Assembly: GCF_037102585.1 (NCBI RefSeq) | Contig: NW_027043830.1 | Span: forward strand, 186,001-250,000 | Direction: 5' to 3' | From: Saccharomycopsis crataegensis | Taxonomy: Eukaryota > Ascomycota > Saccharomycetes > Ascoideales > Saccharomycopsidaceae | DNA: 64,000 bases | Part shown: one piece after another, positions 1-10,193 of the stretch | Numbering within the stretch: position 1 is the stretch's first letter | How the letters are laid out: each line of letters begins with the position of its first letter | The notes under the pieces: generated by a model | What the model was told of the DNA's origin: nothing | Seen by the model: the letters and a program-made list of their open reading frames with translations, nothing else | Database searches by the model: none | Made by a program: the position numbers and the translations under genes

Positions 1-879
1 TTTCATCATCTCTTGCAATCTTAAATTACATCCTACCCCGCCAACAATCAACACCTGGTTCGAATTGACGTGGGCCACCGCCCGCTCAGTGATTTCCACC
101 AACATTGCAAAAAGACATTCTTGCAAAGAGAAGCAAAAGTCTTGGGGAGCGTATTTCCCACCATCGTTATTCTTTGCAAGGTTCTCAATGTGTTCCAAAA
201 TCCCACTAAGACTGATATCCATCCCTTTGACGGTGTACGGCAACTGAATGAAATTCTCAGGTTTCGTCAACCCTTTGCGCGCCAATAGCTCGATATTATA
301 CCCGGGACTAGGGTTATTAGGAATCTTCAAGATCCTAGCAAACCTGTCCAAGCAATTCCCGATGGCAATATCCAAAGTTTCGCCAAAGATGCGGTACTTT
401 TGCTTCGAATAAGCAATCACCTGAGTATTGCCTCCACTCACGTAGAGTACCACCGGATTAATAGCTCCGGTGATCTCTCTTCCCATCTCAATATGCCCAA
501 TACAATGGTTGACCCCAACTAGCGGTTTGTTGTACATAAGTGACAAAGTTCTCGCGATCACTACTACCGATTGTAATGGAGCCCCCATCCCAGGGCCCTT
601 GGTGAAGCAAATCACGTCGATATCGTCGATTGAAGCTAACCCTGCCTGCTCCAACGACCGCCGAATGAGTCTGACGATCCAGTTCCTATGATGACGTGCC
701 GTATCTCTTGGAAGGAAACCTTCTCCTGGAGGAGTGATATAGGTATCCCTGATATTGGCGAGGATCTCTGCCCCTGTATGATGGGCCACCGGTGACCCTT
801 CTGGATGGCGGATGATTCCTACCCCGAGCTTGTTAGCTGATCCTTCGAGCCCTAGAGCGATATAGCCTCCTCGTGTCAT
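1..879 (-). CDS. KAE1: KAE1, KEOPS complex tRNA threonylcarbamoyl transferase (partial)
   Basis: Kae1 is the catalytic ASKHA-fold subunit of the KEOPS/EKC complex. It transfers the threonylcarbamoyl group that makes t6A at A37 of ANN-decoding tRNAs, and KEOPS is also linked to telomeres and transcription. The start codon is at 877-879 and 293 codons are read before the left edge. The yeast protein is about 386 residues, so roughly 90 C-terminal residues lie outside. Visible landmarks are the N-terminal [16 protein letters not shown], the [16 protein letters not shown] segment, TKGPGMGAP, and the metal-binding HxxxH in HCIGHIEMG (His about 125 and 129). SGGNTQ and [12 protein letters not shown] follow. 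All match S. cerevisiae Kae1 closely as I remember it. The start sits right before the conserved region; the yeast orthologue has about 15 more N-terminal residues. No internal break is seen. Confidence 0.96.
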   Translation of the reverse strand, partial: MTRGGYIALGLEGSANKLGVGIIRHPEGSPVAHHTGAEILANIRDTYITPPGEGFLPRDTARHHRNWIVRLIRRSLEQAGLASIDDIDVICFTKGPGMGAPLQSVVVIARTLSLMYNKPLVGVNHCIGHIEMGREITGAINPVVLYVSGGNTQVIAYSKQKYRIFGETLDIAIGNCLDRFARILKIPNNPSPGYNIELLARKGLTKPENFIQLPYTVKGMDISLSGILEHIENLAKNNDGGKYAPQDFCFSLQECLFAMLVEITERAVAHVNSNQVLIVGGVGCNLRLQEMMK

Positions 880-1286
880 GGATGGATTATTGGGGTATAT
901 ATTCTATTCGAGTGCACCCTCTATTATTACAGTTGGGAATCGTTTCTTCTTATTCATCTCTCATTTTTTTTTTTTTTTTTTTCGGTCGTCTGCCAAAGAC
1001 CCGTGCGGGTGGTACGTTTATACTACAATATACTAGTGGTTGTTGTTTGTTAGATTTTATGAGCTTAGGAGTATTGAGATGTATATTAACGAGAGTATCA
1101 GATATATATATATATATATATATATATATCAATCAACACTATTTTCAGAAATAAAATCATGTTGTAATATAAGCAATATTCCATCGCCAACAACCTAACC
1201 ACAGATCCATTCCCGATTAAAACCATCACCATTGAAAAGAAAACAAAGAAATAAGCAGCAGAAACCAATACGAAATAATCACCCAC
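880..1286. other. Intergenic, KAE1 upstream region
   Basis: Region between the KAE1 start and the 3' end of the small membrane-protein gene. It holds a T tract of about 19 at 964-982 and a TA dinucleotide run of about 28 bases near 1101-1129. No gene is supported; the short open frames here are built on the repeats. Confidence 0.6.
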
Positions 1287-1664
1287 TCAACGGCTCACTC
1301 GAGGATCGACAGCCAAGCTCACAGGTTCCTCTATTGAGCTCTGTGCTCCTTGAATGTTCAGGGGCCGCGATATGTCCGAGGACTTTTGGTAGAATGGATT
1401 GTCACTTGTTACGGGATTGAGAGTGCTCATCCTTATTGATGTTCCATCGTTGTAGGTGTTTCCTCTATACTCCGCAATCGCTTCTTGAGGGTATAATTGT
1501 TGCTTCCGTTTCTTGTAGTGCAAGACGGATCTTCTGTTGACAGGGCTGAGGACCAATGCCACGAGGACAATCATACAAATGACGAAGAGGGCGAGAAGAA
1601 CCCCCAAGTGGGCCTTGTAGGTGGTATTGAATGTCTTTGAGTTGAAGAGAGTAGACATGGACAT
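1287..1664 (-). CDS. Small single-pass membrane protein, unrecognised
   Basis: A 125-residue protein I do not recognise. The open frame extends upstream to about 1778 but has no ATG there; the first ATG is at 1664, followed by a second at 1658. After a short polar N-terminus there is one strong hydrophobic segment (about residues 18-40, GVLLALFVICMIVLVALVL). A basic stretch follows (NRR, YKKRKQQ), then a polar Ser/Asn/Pro-rich tail of about 75 residues. Positive charges directly after the hydrophobic segment suggest a type I or III orientation with the tail in the cytosol. This is inference. It lies between KAE1 and SEC12, which is divergent from it across about 257 bp. Real coding is likely from the clean membrane and tail architecture, but no homology is claimed. 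Confidence 0.55.
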   Translation of the reverse strand: MSMSTLFNSKTFNTTYKAHLGVLLALFVICMIVLVALVLSPVNRRSVLHYKKRKQQLYPQEAIAEYRGNTYNDGTSIRMSTLNPVTSDNPFYQKSSDISRPLNIQGAQSSIEEPVSLAVDPRVSR

Positions 1665-1921
1665 GGCTATTGTGTGTACTGATGGTGATGATAACAAAGA
1701 GAATAGCAGCGAGGAACCAACTAATATGAAAGCATGAGAACGGTAATAATATAATATAATAAAGAGAATATAACACAATATAAGTGAAAAAGGAGAAGGA
1801 AAGTCAGGGTTATCCCGCGTGCCGCACCCCCCATCTGCCGCTCCCCCATCGATGATAATTTCCCCCTGCCGCCCCGCCGTTCAACCCACTGTTCTATCAC
1901 CACCAGTAGCCATTATCAACC

Positions 1922-3169
1922 ATGTCATTCAACACATTCACTAAAGAATTGAACTATCCGCTATTCGGCCTACAGTTCATCGACAACAACACTTTTGCAG
2001 TGTCTGGTGGTGGGGGAGAGGGCCGCCACGGGATCCCTAACGGCCTCGACATCTTCCAAATCACCAATAAGCAAGATGCTGACAATAAGAAAAAAGACAG
2101 CAAACCACCACCACCATCACAGCAACCAGTGCCAGACCTCCTCAAACCAAAAGAATTGAAACTCATTGGTGAATTCAAGTACGACAAAAACACTAGCGAT
2201 GCCCCAATGAGCTTGGCGTACCACAAGCCCACGGGCACCGCGTACTTGGGTTGTAACGACGGGAAGACAATCATCGAGACCACCTCGACAAACCACGATT
2301 TGAAGGCGTTGAAGATCAGCGACAATGGCACCAAAGTGGGAAAATCCCAGCAATACCGAGTGTTTCCTAACAAAGTAGAAGGCTCCAGTTATATCAAGAA
2401 AATCGAGGCCCATGACCTTGGAAAATTGGTAATGTTGTCATCTGATGCGGTCTCCAGAGTCTACGTTAATGATATTACCAGTTTAGACAATCCCCTGGTA
2501 TTTGAAGCAAAGGAAACTCAAGAAATCAAGGATTTTTCTATCAAAAAAAGTTCTAATGATGATGATAAAGCATTGGAGTTTGCATACGTTACCAAATCGA
2601 CGGGGAAAATTGTCAACGTTGTTGCTAAGAAATCTCCAGTGATCAAGGACTTGAAACTCACTGCCAAAGAATGCCAATTGTTGAGAATTAAGTATTTGTC
2701 AAGTACAAAGCTATTAATCTTGGGAGCGTCGCCCAACAAACAAATCATCGCTTACGTGTATTGTACCGCGACCGATAAGGTGATCAACCGCCAAGTGTTA
2801 GTGAAGAACGTCAAGAGTGTCAATGCCGTCGACTTTGCACCATTCAACAATAATAACACTGCCGGGCTTTTGGCCGTTGCCACCAGCGATCTCAGCGTGG
2901 TGTTGTACCACGTCGCTCTTGATGGAGGGTACAAAATTGTCAAGATCTTTGAGTTCCCAAGATCTCATGCTTTTGCCGTGACCAATATTGCAATTGAAGA
3001 AAACTTGAACCATGTGGTGAGCGTCAGTGCCGCCAACAGTATCCACGTCATTGAATTGCCTAGTGTTGAGACTTTGGAAAGTTTGAAGGATGGTGGATCA
3101 ATGCTTTGGTGGATAATCTTGATGATTCTTGTCTTGATAATCGCCATGTATTTGGCAAATGCGCAATAG
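1922..3169 (+). CDS. SEC12: SEC12, guanine nucleotide exchange factor for Sar1
   Basis: Sec12 is the ER membrane exchange factor that loads Sar1 with GTP and so starts COPII coat assembly. The 415-residue product has the WD40-type beta-propeller expected of the family. Its signature K-loop, a Gly-rich stretch followed by GIPN, is at residues 28-41; in S. cerevisiae Sec12 this loop binds potassium and contacts Sar1. A single hydrophobic anchor (WWIILMILVLIIAMYLA, about residues 396-412) lies at the extreme C-terminus, leaving only about three residues on the lumenal side. S. cerevisiae Sec12 has a glycosylated lumenal tail of about 100 residues, so this copy is effectively tail-anchored. The ATG at 1922 is the first in frame and matches the orthologous N-terminus (YP.FG.QF..N). 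Confidence 0.92.
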   Translation: MSFNTFTKELNYPLFGLQFIDNNTFAVSGGGGEGRHGIPNGLDIFQITNKQDADNKKKDSKPPPPSQQPVPDLLKPKELKLIGEFKYDKNTSDAPMSLAYHKPTGTAYLGCNDGKTIIETTSTNHDLKALKISDNGTKVGKSQQYRVFPNKVEGSSYIKKIEAHDLGKLVMLSSDAVSRVYVNDITSLDNPLVFEAKETQEIKDFSIKKSSNDDDKALEFAYVTKSTGKIVNVVAKKSPVIKDLKLTAKECQLLRIKYLSSTKLLILGASPNKQIIAYVYCTATDKVINRQVLVKNVKSVNAVDFAPFNNNNTAGLLAVATSDLSVVLYHVALDGGYKIVKIFEFPRSHAFAVTNIAIEENLNHVVSVSAANSIHVIELPSVETLESLKDGGSMLWWIILMILVLIIAMYLANAQ

Positions 3170-5042
3170 CATTCTTGAGAATTGAGATTCTTTGTACACA
3201 CACATACACACACAATTACTCATTATACATATACAAAAAAAAAAAAAAAGTTCTTTGCTGTTCACAATATGCTTAACCTAAATGTAATTGGTATTTGATA
3301 TTTCTTTTTTGTTAGTTTTGCTTTGTTTATACATGTACAGGCGCTCAACTTTATATTTATTCAAAATAGTGGTGGCAGAGAGTCTGTATCTACTTGACAT
3401 TGTTTTGCTTCTGTAAGATTGTTTGTCTAGGATATCATCTGATTTCTTGAACTGCTATGTTACTATTATGGGAAATATTTGAAATATTCTATGGTTTATG
3501 TGGGAGGAGGAGGGGGTACTGCAAGCACAATATTGCATATATTTTATAAGTAGGAGAATATAAATATCATCACCGGTCCTCCAGATAAAAGGAAAAAAGA
3601 CATTGATGACATGAATGATAATTCAATCTAATAATGTATTTCGCTTCTTGGTGATTTGGCAGAAGTTCAAGCACTCCATCCACACTGTTTTTTTTTGTTT
3701 TTTTCTTGTCCACTTTAATGATTAATTATATACTCCCTTTTGCAAATATAGAGACCTCTCACCGAAATATTCAATGCAGATGGACCCTTCCTTATTTGAG
3801 TAAATCACACTTGCTGGAAAAAGACAACCCCCGGGTTATTTGACATTGGTACAGCCACTCGATAAGCAATTCCCTTCATCATACATTGAAATTGTTATGG
3901 TGAAAAAAAATCAATGCATCATCACTGCTTTGTAAATAACTCTTTATTAATAGCTACTAGCTCCTGTTTATGAATAATAAGTAAAACTTCCCAAGAAACA
4001 GAGAAACTCCCCAATAGGCAGGCAGAGGTTACCTGGTTCATTTGTATGATACTTTCTTTACCGATTACAATTGCTGGGCAAGCTACAAAAGTTTGACATA
4101 TGAACAAAAATTGAAAATAGCGCGTACACACCTTGATTTATTGGTACTAGTATTCATAGATTGCAGATTTTGGTTAATGAGAATAACCATGAAGATCACT
4201 TTTTGACGATGGCCCAAAAAAATAGAGAGAGGGAGAGAGAGAAACAGAAACAGAAACGGATGACACTAAACCGCATATTATATTATATCAACTTCTATTA
4301 TTATTATTATCACTATTAGTACTCCTACAGTTGTAGATATTAGAAATTTTGATAATTCCCTTATCGATGTAGCCTATTTAGATATAAATAAATATATAGA
4401 AAAATAGAGTTCTAGGCAGACCCGATGGAGGGAGAATATGTGTCAAAAATATATCGTATATCAATCGAGGCTAACCTCCCTTAAATATCGAGTGTTTTTT
4501 TTTTAATTTATTTTTTTAGTTCCATGTCACCTTATATTCGGTAGCTATCTGTATCTGACAGTATCAGCTGAGCAGGAGGAGGTAAAATACTACAGATAAT
4601 GTTTCACAATTGCGGGTTCGAAGTTTTATTTAAGTTTATTTATCAATTGCCGATGTGGATGATTATTGGTGGGCAAAGCAATAATATAATATCTGAGGGT
4701 TATCTTTGGTTTGAAAGTGTTATTGCTATAATCATAAGTTAATTCCCTGTTGAAATCAATATATGAGTTGCCACAAATAGAATATATGATTAAAAATGAT
4801 ACATATGGCTGTAAAAAAAATCCCATACTGAATGACCAGATAGGTATAGTTATATCAGATTTATTATTATCAGTTCTTATAAAAGAAGAAGAAGAAGAGG
4901 AAGAAGAAGAAAAAGAAGAAAAATTACCACCAGAAATATATATGAAAAAAAAAAAAAATAGATAGAAAGGTATGTAATAATAAAAAAATGATCCTGTTTT
5001 TAAATACCCAAATGTTAGCTAACCAAAAATCATTGACCAATG
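3170..5042. other. 1.9 kb intergenic between the SEC12 and RME1 3' ends
   Basis: The flanking genes converge on this stretch, so it should hold mainly 3' UTRs, yet it is unusually long for that. I see a CA-rich patch and an A13 tract just after SEC12 (3200-3248), GA-rich tracts near 4220-4250 and a GAA/GAG purine run at about 4880-4925. Short open frames on both strands look random. No tRNA, snoRNA or conserved protein is recognisable. An unrecognised non-coding RNA cannot be excluded. Confidence 0.5.
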
Positions 5043-6173
5043 TCATCCAAACATTCTTCTGCTTTTACCCAATTTTTTGTTGAATCGACTGGATGGATTG
5101 GTATGGCATAACCTGATATGTCGTTGTAGTGAATCCTTTCTAGGAAATGATTTTTCACAATATGGTCTAATGACGGTGCAATGATACATTGGGGTATTTC
5201 GCTGCTTTGTAGTGGTGGTGGCTTCTGACTCAATATCTTCAGCAAATGATCCTTCATTAAACGGGTCCACCATCCCATCGAGGGCGGCAAGCACCTCTTT
5301 AGATTTTTCAGAGCAAGCAAGATTCGTACCACCATCATTGTAAGTGTTATTCCCTTGCTCATTCTTCAATAGCCTGAAATCTGTATCCCATTTGATCCCA
5401 TGCAATGCTTGCATGTGTCTTCTGAGCTCTGCCCTTCTTGGAAGCCCAATATACCTCCAGATACATGTTTCAATCACACACTTGTGGGGTCTCGTATGAC
5501 TCAAATCGTATTGATCAATATGATATATCAAGTACTCTAACGAATGGAATGATTGGGGACAATGCGAGCATTTGTAGGATCCTTTCTTCTTGCACTTCTC
5601 AGTGACGTACTCCCACATCTCTGCGTCGTTTTTGATAATGCTGGCGATGCTTCCTCTTCGGGAGGAGTTTCCGCTGGAAGCAGTATCAGCAGAAGCATTG
5701 ATCTCCCCAGAGGATGTTGGTCGACTTTCAGTGGATGATGGTGAGTACATGGGGCTGGATGGTGAAGTGGTTGGAGAACCGTCCATGAAGAATCCCGTAG
5801 AAACCTCCGACGCGGTGGTGACGAAACCAGCAGCTTGTGAAGAATGGAATACTTGATAAGGATCAGAAGGAATTTCCAGGGCAGGTGGCAAATAATTGCC
5901 GATTTGTAAAAGTCTTTGAGCATAAGCGAGGTCATTGGTGCATAGATTTGGAGACGCTTGATCTGGAGGACCAAGCATCGTTGGCGCACTTAAACTTAAG
6001 TTGTTATTATTATTATTGGAAAGCTCGGGATACCCAAGGATCGAGTGATTGTGATGATGGTTCTGCCATGCCCATGATGTGATGGAGTGATCTTGAACAT
6101 CGTTAAAAGGTAGCTTATTATTCCTAAGTTCCTCGAGAAGATCAAAGTTATTGTAGTTGGCGGACGACGACAT
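5043..6173 (-). CDS. RME1: RME1-type C2H2 zinc-finger transcription factor
   Basis: In S. cerevisiae Rme1 represses IME1 and meiosis in haploids and activates CLN2; in CTG-clade yeasts it controls development. The 376-residue product has three C2H2 fingers in the Rme1 layout. Finger 1 is at about 200-227 (GSYKCSHC), finger 2 at about 230-259 with the unusual C-x4-C spacing (CVIETC, IWRYIGL, AELRRHMQALH), and a separated finger 3 at about 330-357 (C-x6-C, KSFPRKDSLQRHI). The C-terminal SRFNKKL tail follows. This order, the gap before finger 3 and the SRFNK tail match S. cerevisiae Rme1 from memory. The N-terminal 190 residues are Asn/Ser-rich and not conserved. The ATG at 6173 is used; the frame runs upstream but only with a GTG. 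Both flanks are long (1.9 and 2.4 kb), as is common for tightly regulated switches. Confidence 0.88.
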   Translation of the reverse strand: MSSSANYNNFDLLEELRNNKLPFNDVQDHSITSWAWQNHHHNHSILGYPELSNNNNNNLSLSAPTMLGPPDQASPNLCTNDLAYAQRLLQIGNYLPPALEIPSDPYQVFHSSQAAGFVTTASEVSTGFFMDGSPTTSPSSPMYSPSSTESRPTSSGEINASADTASSGNSSRRGSIASIIKNDAEMWEYVTEKCKKKGSYKCSHCPQSFHSLEYLIYHIDQYDLSHTRPHKCVIETCIWRYIGLPRRAELRRHMQALHGIKWDTDFRLLKNEQGNNTYNDGGTNLACSEKSKEVLAALDGMVDPFNEGSFAEDIESEATTTTKQRNTPMYHCTVIRPYCEKSFPRKDSLQRHIRLCHTNPSSRFNKKLGKSRRMFG

Positions 6174-6301
6174 GATTTGACAATATTTCTGTGAGAGCTG
6201 TTTGATTGTGCCATACACCAAGGATATTGTAAGAGTGCACACGTATATGATACAATATATGCCTATATGATAGTACTAATAATGATACGAAAACAATAAC
6301 T

Positions 6302-6337
6302 GATTCCCTTATATATATATATATATATAAGGGAATC
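6302..6337. repeat. Perfect 36-bp palindrome, AT core
   Basis: The arms GATTCCCTT and AAGGGAATC flank 18 bases of alternating AT. The whole is a perfect inverted repeat that could extrude as a cruciform. It lies about 130 bp upstream of the RME1 ATG, where the AT core could also act as a TATA element. Confidence 0.85.
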
Positions 6338-6358
6338 TCAAAATGACATCAAAAAGAG

Positions 6359-6375
6359 ACCCCCACAGTGGGGGT
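6359..6375. repeat. Perfect GC-rich inverted repeat in the RME1 promoter
   Basis: ACCCCCAC-A-GTGGGGGT: two perfect 8-bp arms around a single base, about 20 bp from the AT-core palindrome. The dyad symmetry and C/G arms look like a binding site for a dimeric or zinc-finger factor. No factor is assigned. Confidence 0.7.
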
Positions 6376-7639
6376 GCGCAACCCCTTTCATAAAACCAAT
6401 GCCATGCAATGTGCCCTTATGTATATTGACGCAGAATGCAGATTGATGTCTCGCAAATATCGCATTTTAGTGCATCGGCAGACATGAAAAAGCAGGCTGT
6501 CAAAAGACAGAGCAAAATGTCTATTATTGATTATGAGGAGACGAGTTATTTGAGGATCCAAGTTGCCCGATTTGTCACTGTCATAACAACAAACAATACA
6601 ATACAACAATAATGTCACAATGTTTTGGGATTGAAGGTACCAGGTGGTGAAGATAGATAGCCCAGTGTGTGTGTGTGTGTGTGTGTGCGGTACTTCAGCT
6701 CTGCAGCAAAGTGCCATATCATATCCTTTCAAAGGTTCTTTTGGACCTCAGATATCAAGTGGGGTCCCTATCAAAAAATGTCACACTCTGTGACATATGC
6801 GATTTTCATTAATAGGGAGCACAAGAGTTCTAGATCCTTTCGTGTCGCTTCCTTATTTTTTTTTTTTTTTTTTTGTTTCTCCCCCTATTATTTATTCGGG
6901 GCATCAATATAGGAGGAGACTGCAAAGGAATTTAATTTCCCCATAATGGGCCACTTTTCTTTGTACGTATGATTTTTTTTTTTCCTCCAATAAATTAGAC
7001 TGCTTCTACCGCTGATCTTAGATTGATGGGATCCACAGATATATAGTCCGAGCTTATGTTGATCAATTCAAGAGCAGCATCAGTCTAGATGAGGCACAAA
7101 ATGATAATAAGGAAATCACCAATTGTCACAAATTTATTTGGTGATAAGGAATGGAAATGGCTTTCCATATATGAAAATGACCCGAAGACATGATATAGTG
7201 ATAGTGCTTGGTGATGGCCAGTTTTCTTTCTTTTTTTTTTTTTTTTTTTTTTTTTTTGGGTGTTTAGATATGAAAATGGATTGTCCAACTATCAATCATA
7301 CTTTAGTCTTCGATCGGCAATTGACTTGTGACTTTTCTCGTATCGTAAGATAATATTTTGACGACGTGCCACTTACCACCTTTAGAGTTAAGAATTAAAC
7401 CCTTGGTACCAGGATGATGGTCTACCATCACGTACAGTTACAGTTTAGCAAGAGCATACACCAAGCATATGAGGTGCTCACAAAAGCACTAGTGCAATAT
7501 AGGAACGTAATAATGCCTGAGGATCTTGTTAATAACGGAAAAAATGTCACTTTTTCCTTCAATAAATTGAAAACAAGGCCAAAAAGTGAGTGGATGGTGA
7601 TCTTCCATTACACTAGCACCATAATTGCGGGCCGACTTT

Positions 7640-7640
<1 letters not shown>

Positions 7641-7683
<43 letters not shown>
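7641..7683. repeat. CA dinucleotide microsatellite (about 21 units)
   Basis: An uninterrupted CA run directly followed by GGGGCGGGGGG. Such a junction may form Z-DNA next to a G-rich single strand. It is expected to vary in length between strains. Confidence 0.95.
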
Positions 7684-7685
<2 letters not shown>

Positions 7686-8570
7686 GGCGGGGGGTGTGAG
7701 CTTAGTGAGTATATTCCTATTCACAATTGTATGCGAATGAAAAGGTATGCTTATCCTCATTCGAAAACGTGTATTTGAAATACGCTTAGTGGTTACTACA
7801 GAAAACCAATCCAATTAGCTTGTAATGTGATGTGGGGGAGGGGGAGGAGGGCGAGAAACTACTACCATGGTACGTCGTAAGTATCGACAACTGAAATCAT
7901 CATTACTCTTCCTAAAACGGGCTATGCGGTTATTGCGTGCAACCTTTTGACTGCACTGGTTAGTTCAAGGTAGACTAAATAGCCTATATGGTGTGTGGAG
8001 CTCCCTGTGTCAGGAATCGTTTGCTTAAACTTTATCTGCAGTTTATGGAAACGATAGAAACACGTATAAAGCATACTAGAAAAAGAATGGAGAAGACATT
8101 TAATCATTTGATCATCCTGTAATGAATACTTCTTATGATCCTTCAAATGAGGAATCTATCAAATGATGCTCAACAGTCTGGCAATCTCATTAATGATGAG
8201 CCAAAGTTGCATTTCTTTTTTTATATGTATATATGTATATATTTGTAATGATTTGCTAATCAATCCTCGAAGCTGATCATAAGCCTTCACTCGGTCAATT
8301 TATGGATCGCCGAGAAACCAAGAAAAGTAGAAAAGATAACCATACGAGAGAGAAAATGGAAAGCACTTTCCTCATGTATCACAAGTAAGTCCATTATATT
8401 GGGTTTCATAAAAGACGAACAACAACAAAAAAAATCCTCCAAACCAATAATACATTAAGAATATATACACAAAGAACCATCAATAAGAAAACTAAACCAT
8501 TAACAAAAACAAAAAAAGAAAAAAAAAAGAAGAAGAAGAAGAAGAGGAAAATATTGCTCTAAAAAAGACT

Positions 8571-10193
8571 TCAAAAATTCAGGTTAAAAGTCCTTAAAAA
8601 TGGACTAGGTGTATTTTCCTCATACATTTCATTATAATATTTCTTTTTCTTGGTCATTACATGAGCGTTCGAAGAATGTGTGGCTTTATTCAAAGCATTA
8701 CCACCATTCATGTTCAAGTTCTGGTTCCCTGTGACCCCTCCATAAACATTGGGGTTTGAATACTCATCAAATAATTTGCTTTGGTTTTTGATTGAGTATT
8801 TCAGATTGTTGCTTGATGTTGATGGGGCGGTGGAAGCGGCAGAGGTGATGGTGCTTCCTGATAAGCCTGGCCCATTCCATTGTTTGAGGACCCCGGTACT
8901 TTTCTTCGACAAAAGATCATTAGGTTTCCCATATTCGTCGTTCATTTTCCCACTAGTGGTCGCTTGATTGATGATTTGTTGCATGAATTCTGGCTCTTGA
9001 AGTAGAATTTTTATTCGATTGTTCACCTCTTTTTCCACAACGTATTGGAATTCCTTCTGATATTGTAACCTGATTTGTTCGATTTCTTTGTCCATGATTT
9101 TCTTATGATACCCCAACTCTTGGTCGATCTCGTTGCTTAGGCGGGATCGTTCTTGTAAAAACGCATTTTCTTTCAACTTGAGACTACGCTCGAGCAGAGC
9201 CAAATTTTGTTGTTTGGTGTTGAGTTCCAATTCTTTTCGGAAGATCTTGATACTGATTTCTTGGAGTAGCAAATAAGACAGCGGTCTCTGGGCAGTATCG
9301 ACCAGAATACACGCGTTGATCGTTAATCGTAATTTCTGGGAATAATGACTTGGGATATCTGGGAAATGACCCTCTTTGATACGATTTTGTAATTGTAAAT
9401 GTGTTTTCGCTTGGAATGGCGGATGAAGGGCACAGAGTTCATACATCACACATCCAAGGGACCAAATGTCCAGAAGAGGAGTGTAAGGTTTATCCATGAG
9501 CACTTCGGGACTCATGTAGTATGGGGTACCGACATAGGTGGTGGCGAAATCACTTTCCAGTAGTAACAACTTTGCAAGCCCAAAATCCCCAAGCTTGACG
9601 AAATTGTCCTTCAATAAGAAAACATTATCTGGCTTGATGTCTCTATGAATGATAATCATTTCATTATTGACCACTGTGGGCTCGTTACTTCCTGAAACAC
9701 TGTATTTGTACTGGTTATTTGGGCCATGGGTATCCTTTCCGTCCTCCTCATTCTCCTCGTCGTCATATTGTGTCTGGAAGATGTTTTTCACTGGCGGAGG
9801 GTCCACTCCGTAATGGCATCGGTACAACGCCATTATTACCTGGGTAAATATGCTCCAGATGAGATCCTCGGGCACGTACTCCTCGCGCTTTTTGTGCGAT
9901 TTGATGATCTGGCTCAAATCCCCGCCATCACAGTACTCCATGTAAAGATACACCATATGATCCTCAGGAACGTGTTCATGGTAGATGTACTCGACAATAT
10001 TGGGGTGGTTCAAAGATCCAAGGATTCGGAATTCGTCAATGAGCTGTGATCTTTCCTTGGGGTTCATGTGGATATACGAGATTTCTTTCCGGACACAGAG
10101 TCTTCCATCACTGATTCTCCGAACTTTACGGACATTCCCAAAAGACCCGCGGCCAATTAGTTCAAGAACTTCGAATTTTTGTTCGAAACTCAT
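8571..10193 (-). CDS. KIN3: KIN3, NIMA-related protein kinase
   Basis: A 540-residue Ser/Thr kinase of the NEK family; the yeast member acts at mitotic exit and in DNA-damage responses. Seen in the sequence: Gly-rich loop IGRGSFGNV (13-21), VRKE lysine at 36, catalytic HRDIKPDN (Asp185), DFG (203-205), and the activation segment ATTYVGTPYYMSPE. A region of about 50 acidic and Asn-rich residues (129-178) is inserted just before the catalytic loop, as in fungal Kin3 proteins. After the kinase domain, a coiled coil covers about 355-440 and a Ser/Asn-rich tail completes the protein. The ATG at 10193 begins the kinase domain; the frame runs upstream but encodes a low-complexity Lys run. Codon 241, where the family has Ser in PLSDIWSLG, is CTG. 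This is one of the clues to a reassigned CUG. Confidence 0.92.
   Translation of the reverse strand: MSFEQKFEVLELIGRGSFGNVRKVRRISDGRLCVRKEISYIHMNPKERSQLIDEFRILGSLNHPNIVEYIYHEHVPEDHMVYLYMEYCDGGDLSQIIKSHKKREEYVPEDLIWSIFTQVIMALYRCHYGVDPPPVKNIFQTQYDDEENEEDGKDTHGPNNQYKYSVSGSNEPTVVNNEMIIIHRDIKPDNVFLLKDNFVKLGDFGLAKLLLLESDFATTYVGTPYYMSPEVLMDKPYTPLLDIWSLGCVMYELCALHPPFQAKTHLQLQNRIKEGHFPDIPSHYSQKLRLTINACILVDTAQRPLSYLLLQEISIKIFRKELELNTKQQNLALLERSLKLKENAFLQERSRLSNEIDQELGYHKKIMDKEIEQIRLQYQKEFQYVVEKEVNNRIKILLQEPEFMQQIINQATTSGKMNDEYGKPNDLLSKKSTGVLKQWNGPGLSGSTITSAASTAPSTSSNNLKYSIKNQSKLFDEYSNPNVYGGVTGNQNLNMNGGNALNKATHSSNAHVMTKKKKYYNEMYEENTPSPFLRTFNLNF

Larger units (their letters stand above)
6174..8570. promoter_or_regulatory. 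2.4 kb RME1 upstream region
   Basis: Region upstream of RME1 and downstream of KIN3 with no supported gene. It contains two perfect palindromes close to RME1, a TG run at 6666-6687, T tracts at about 6858-6874 and 7230-7257, a long CA run at 7641-7683 followed by a G-rich stretch, and another G-rich strand at 7828-7852. The length suggests an extended regulatory region or an unannotated non-coding transcript. Both are inferences from spacing alone. Confidence 0.5.

Noticed and set aside
6540-6760. Possible Rme1 self-binding sites (near matches to the GWACCTCAARA consensus)
   Set aside because: Each has two mismatches; such matches are expected by chance over 2.4 kb.
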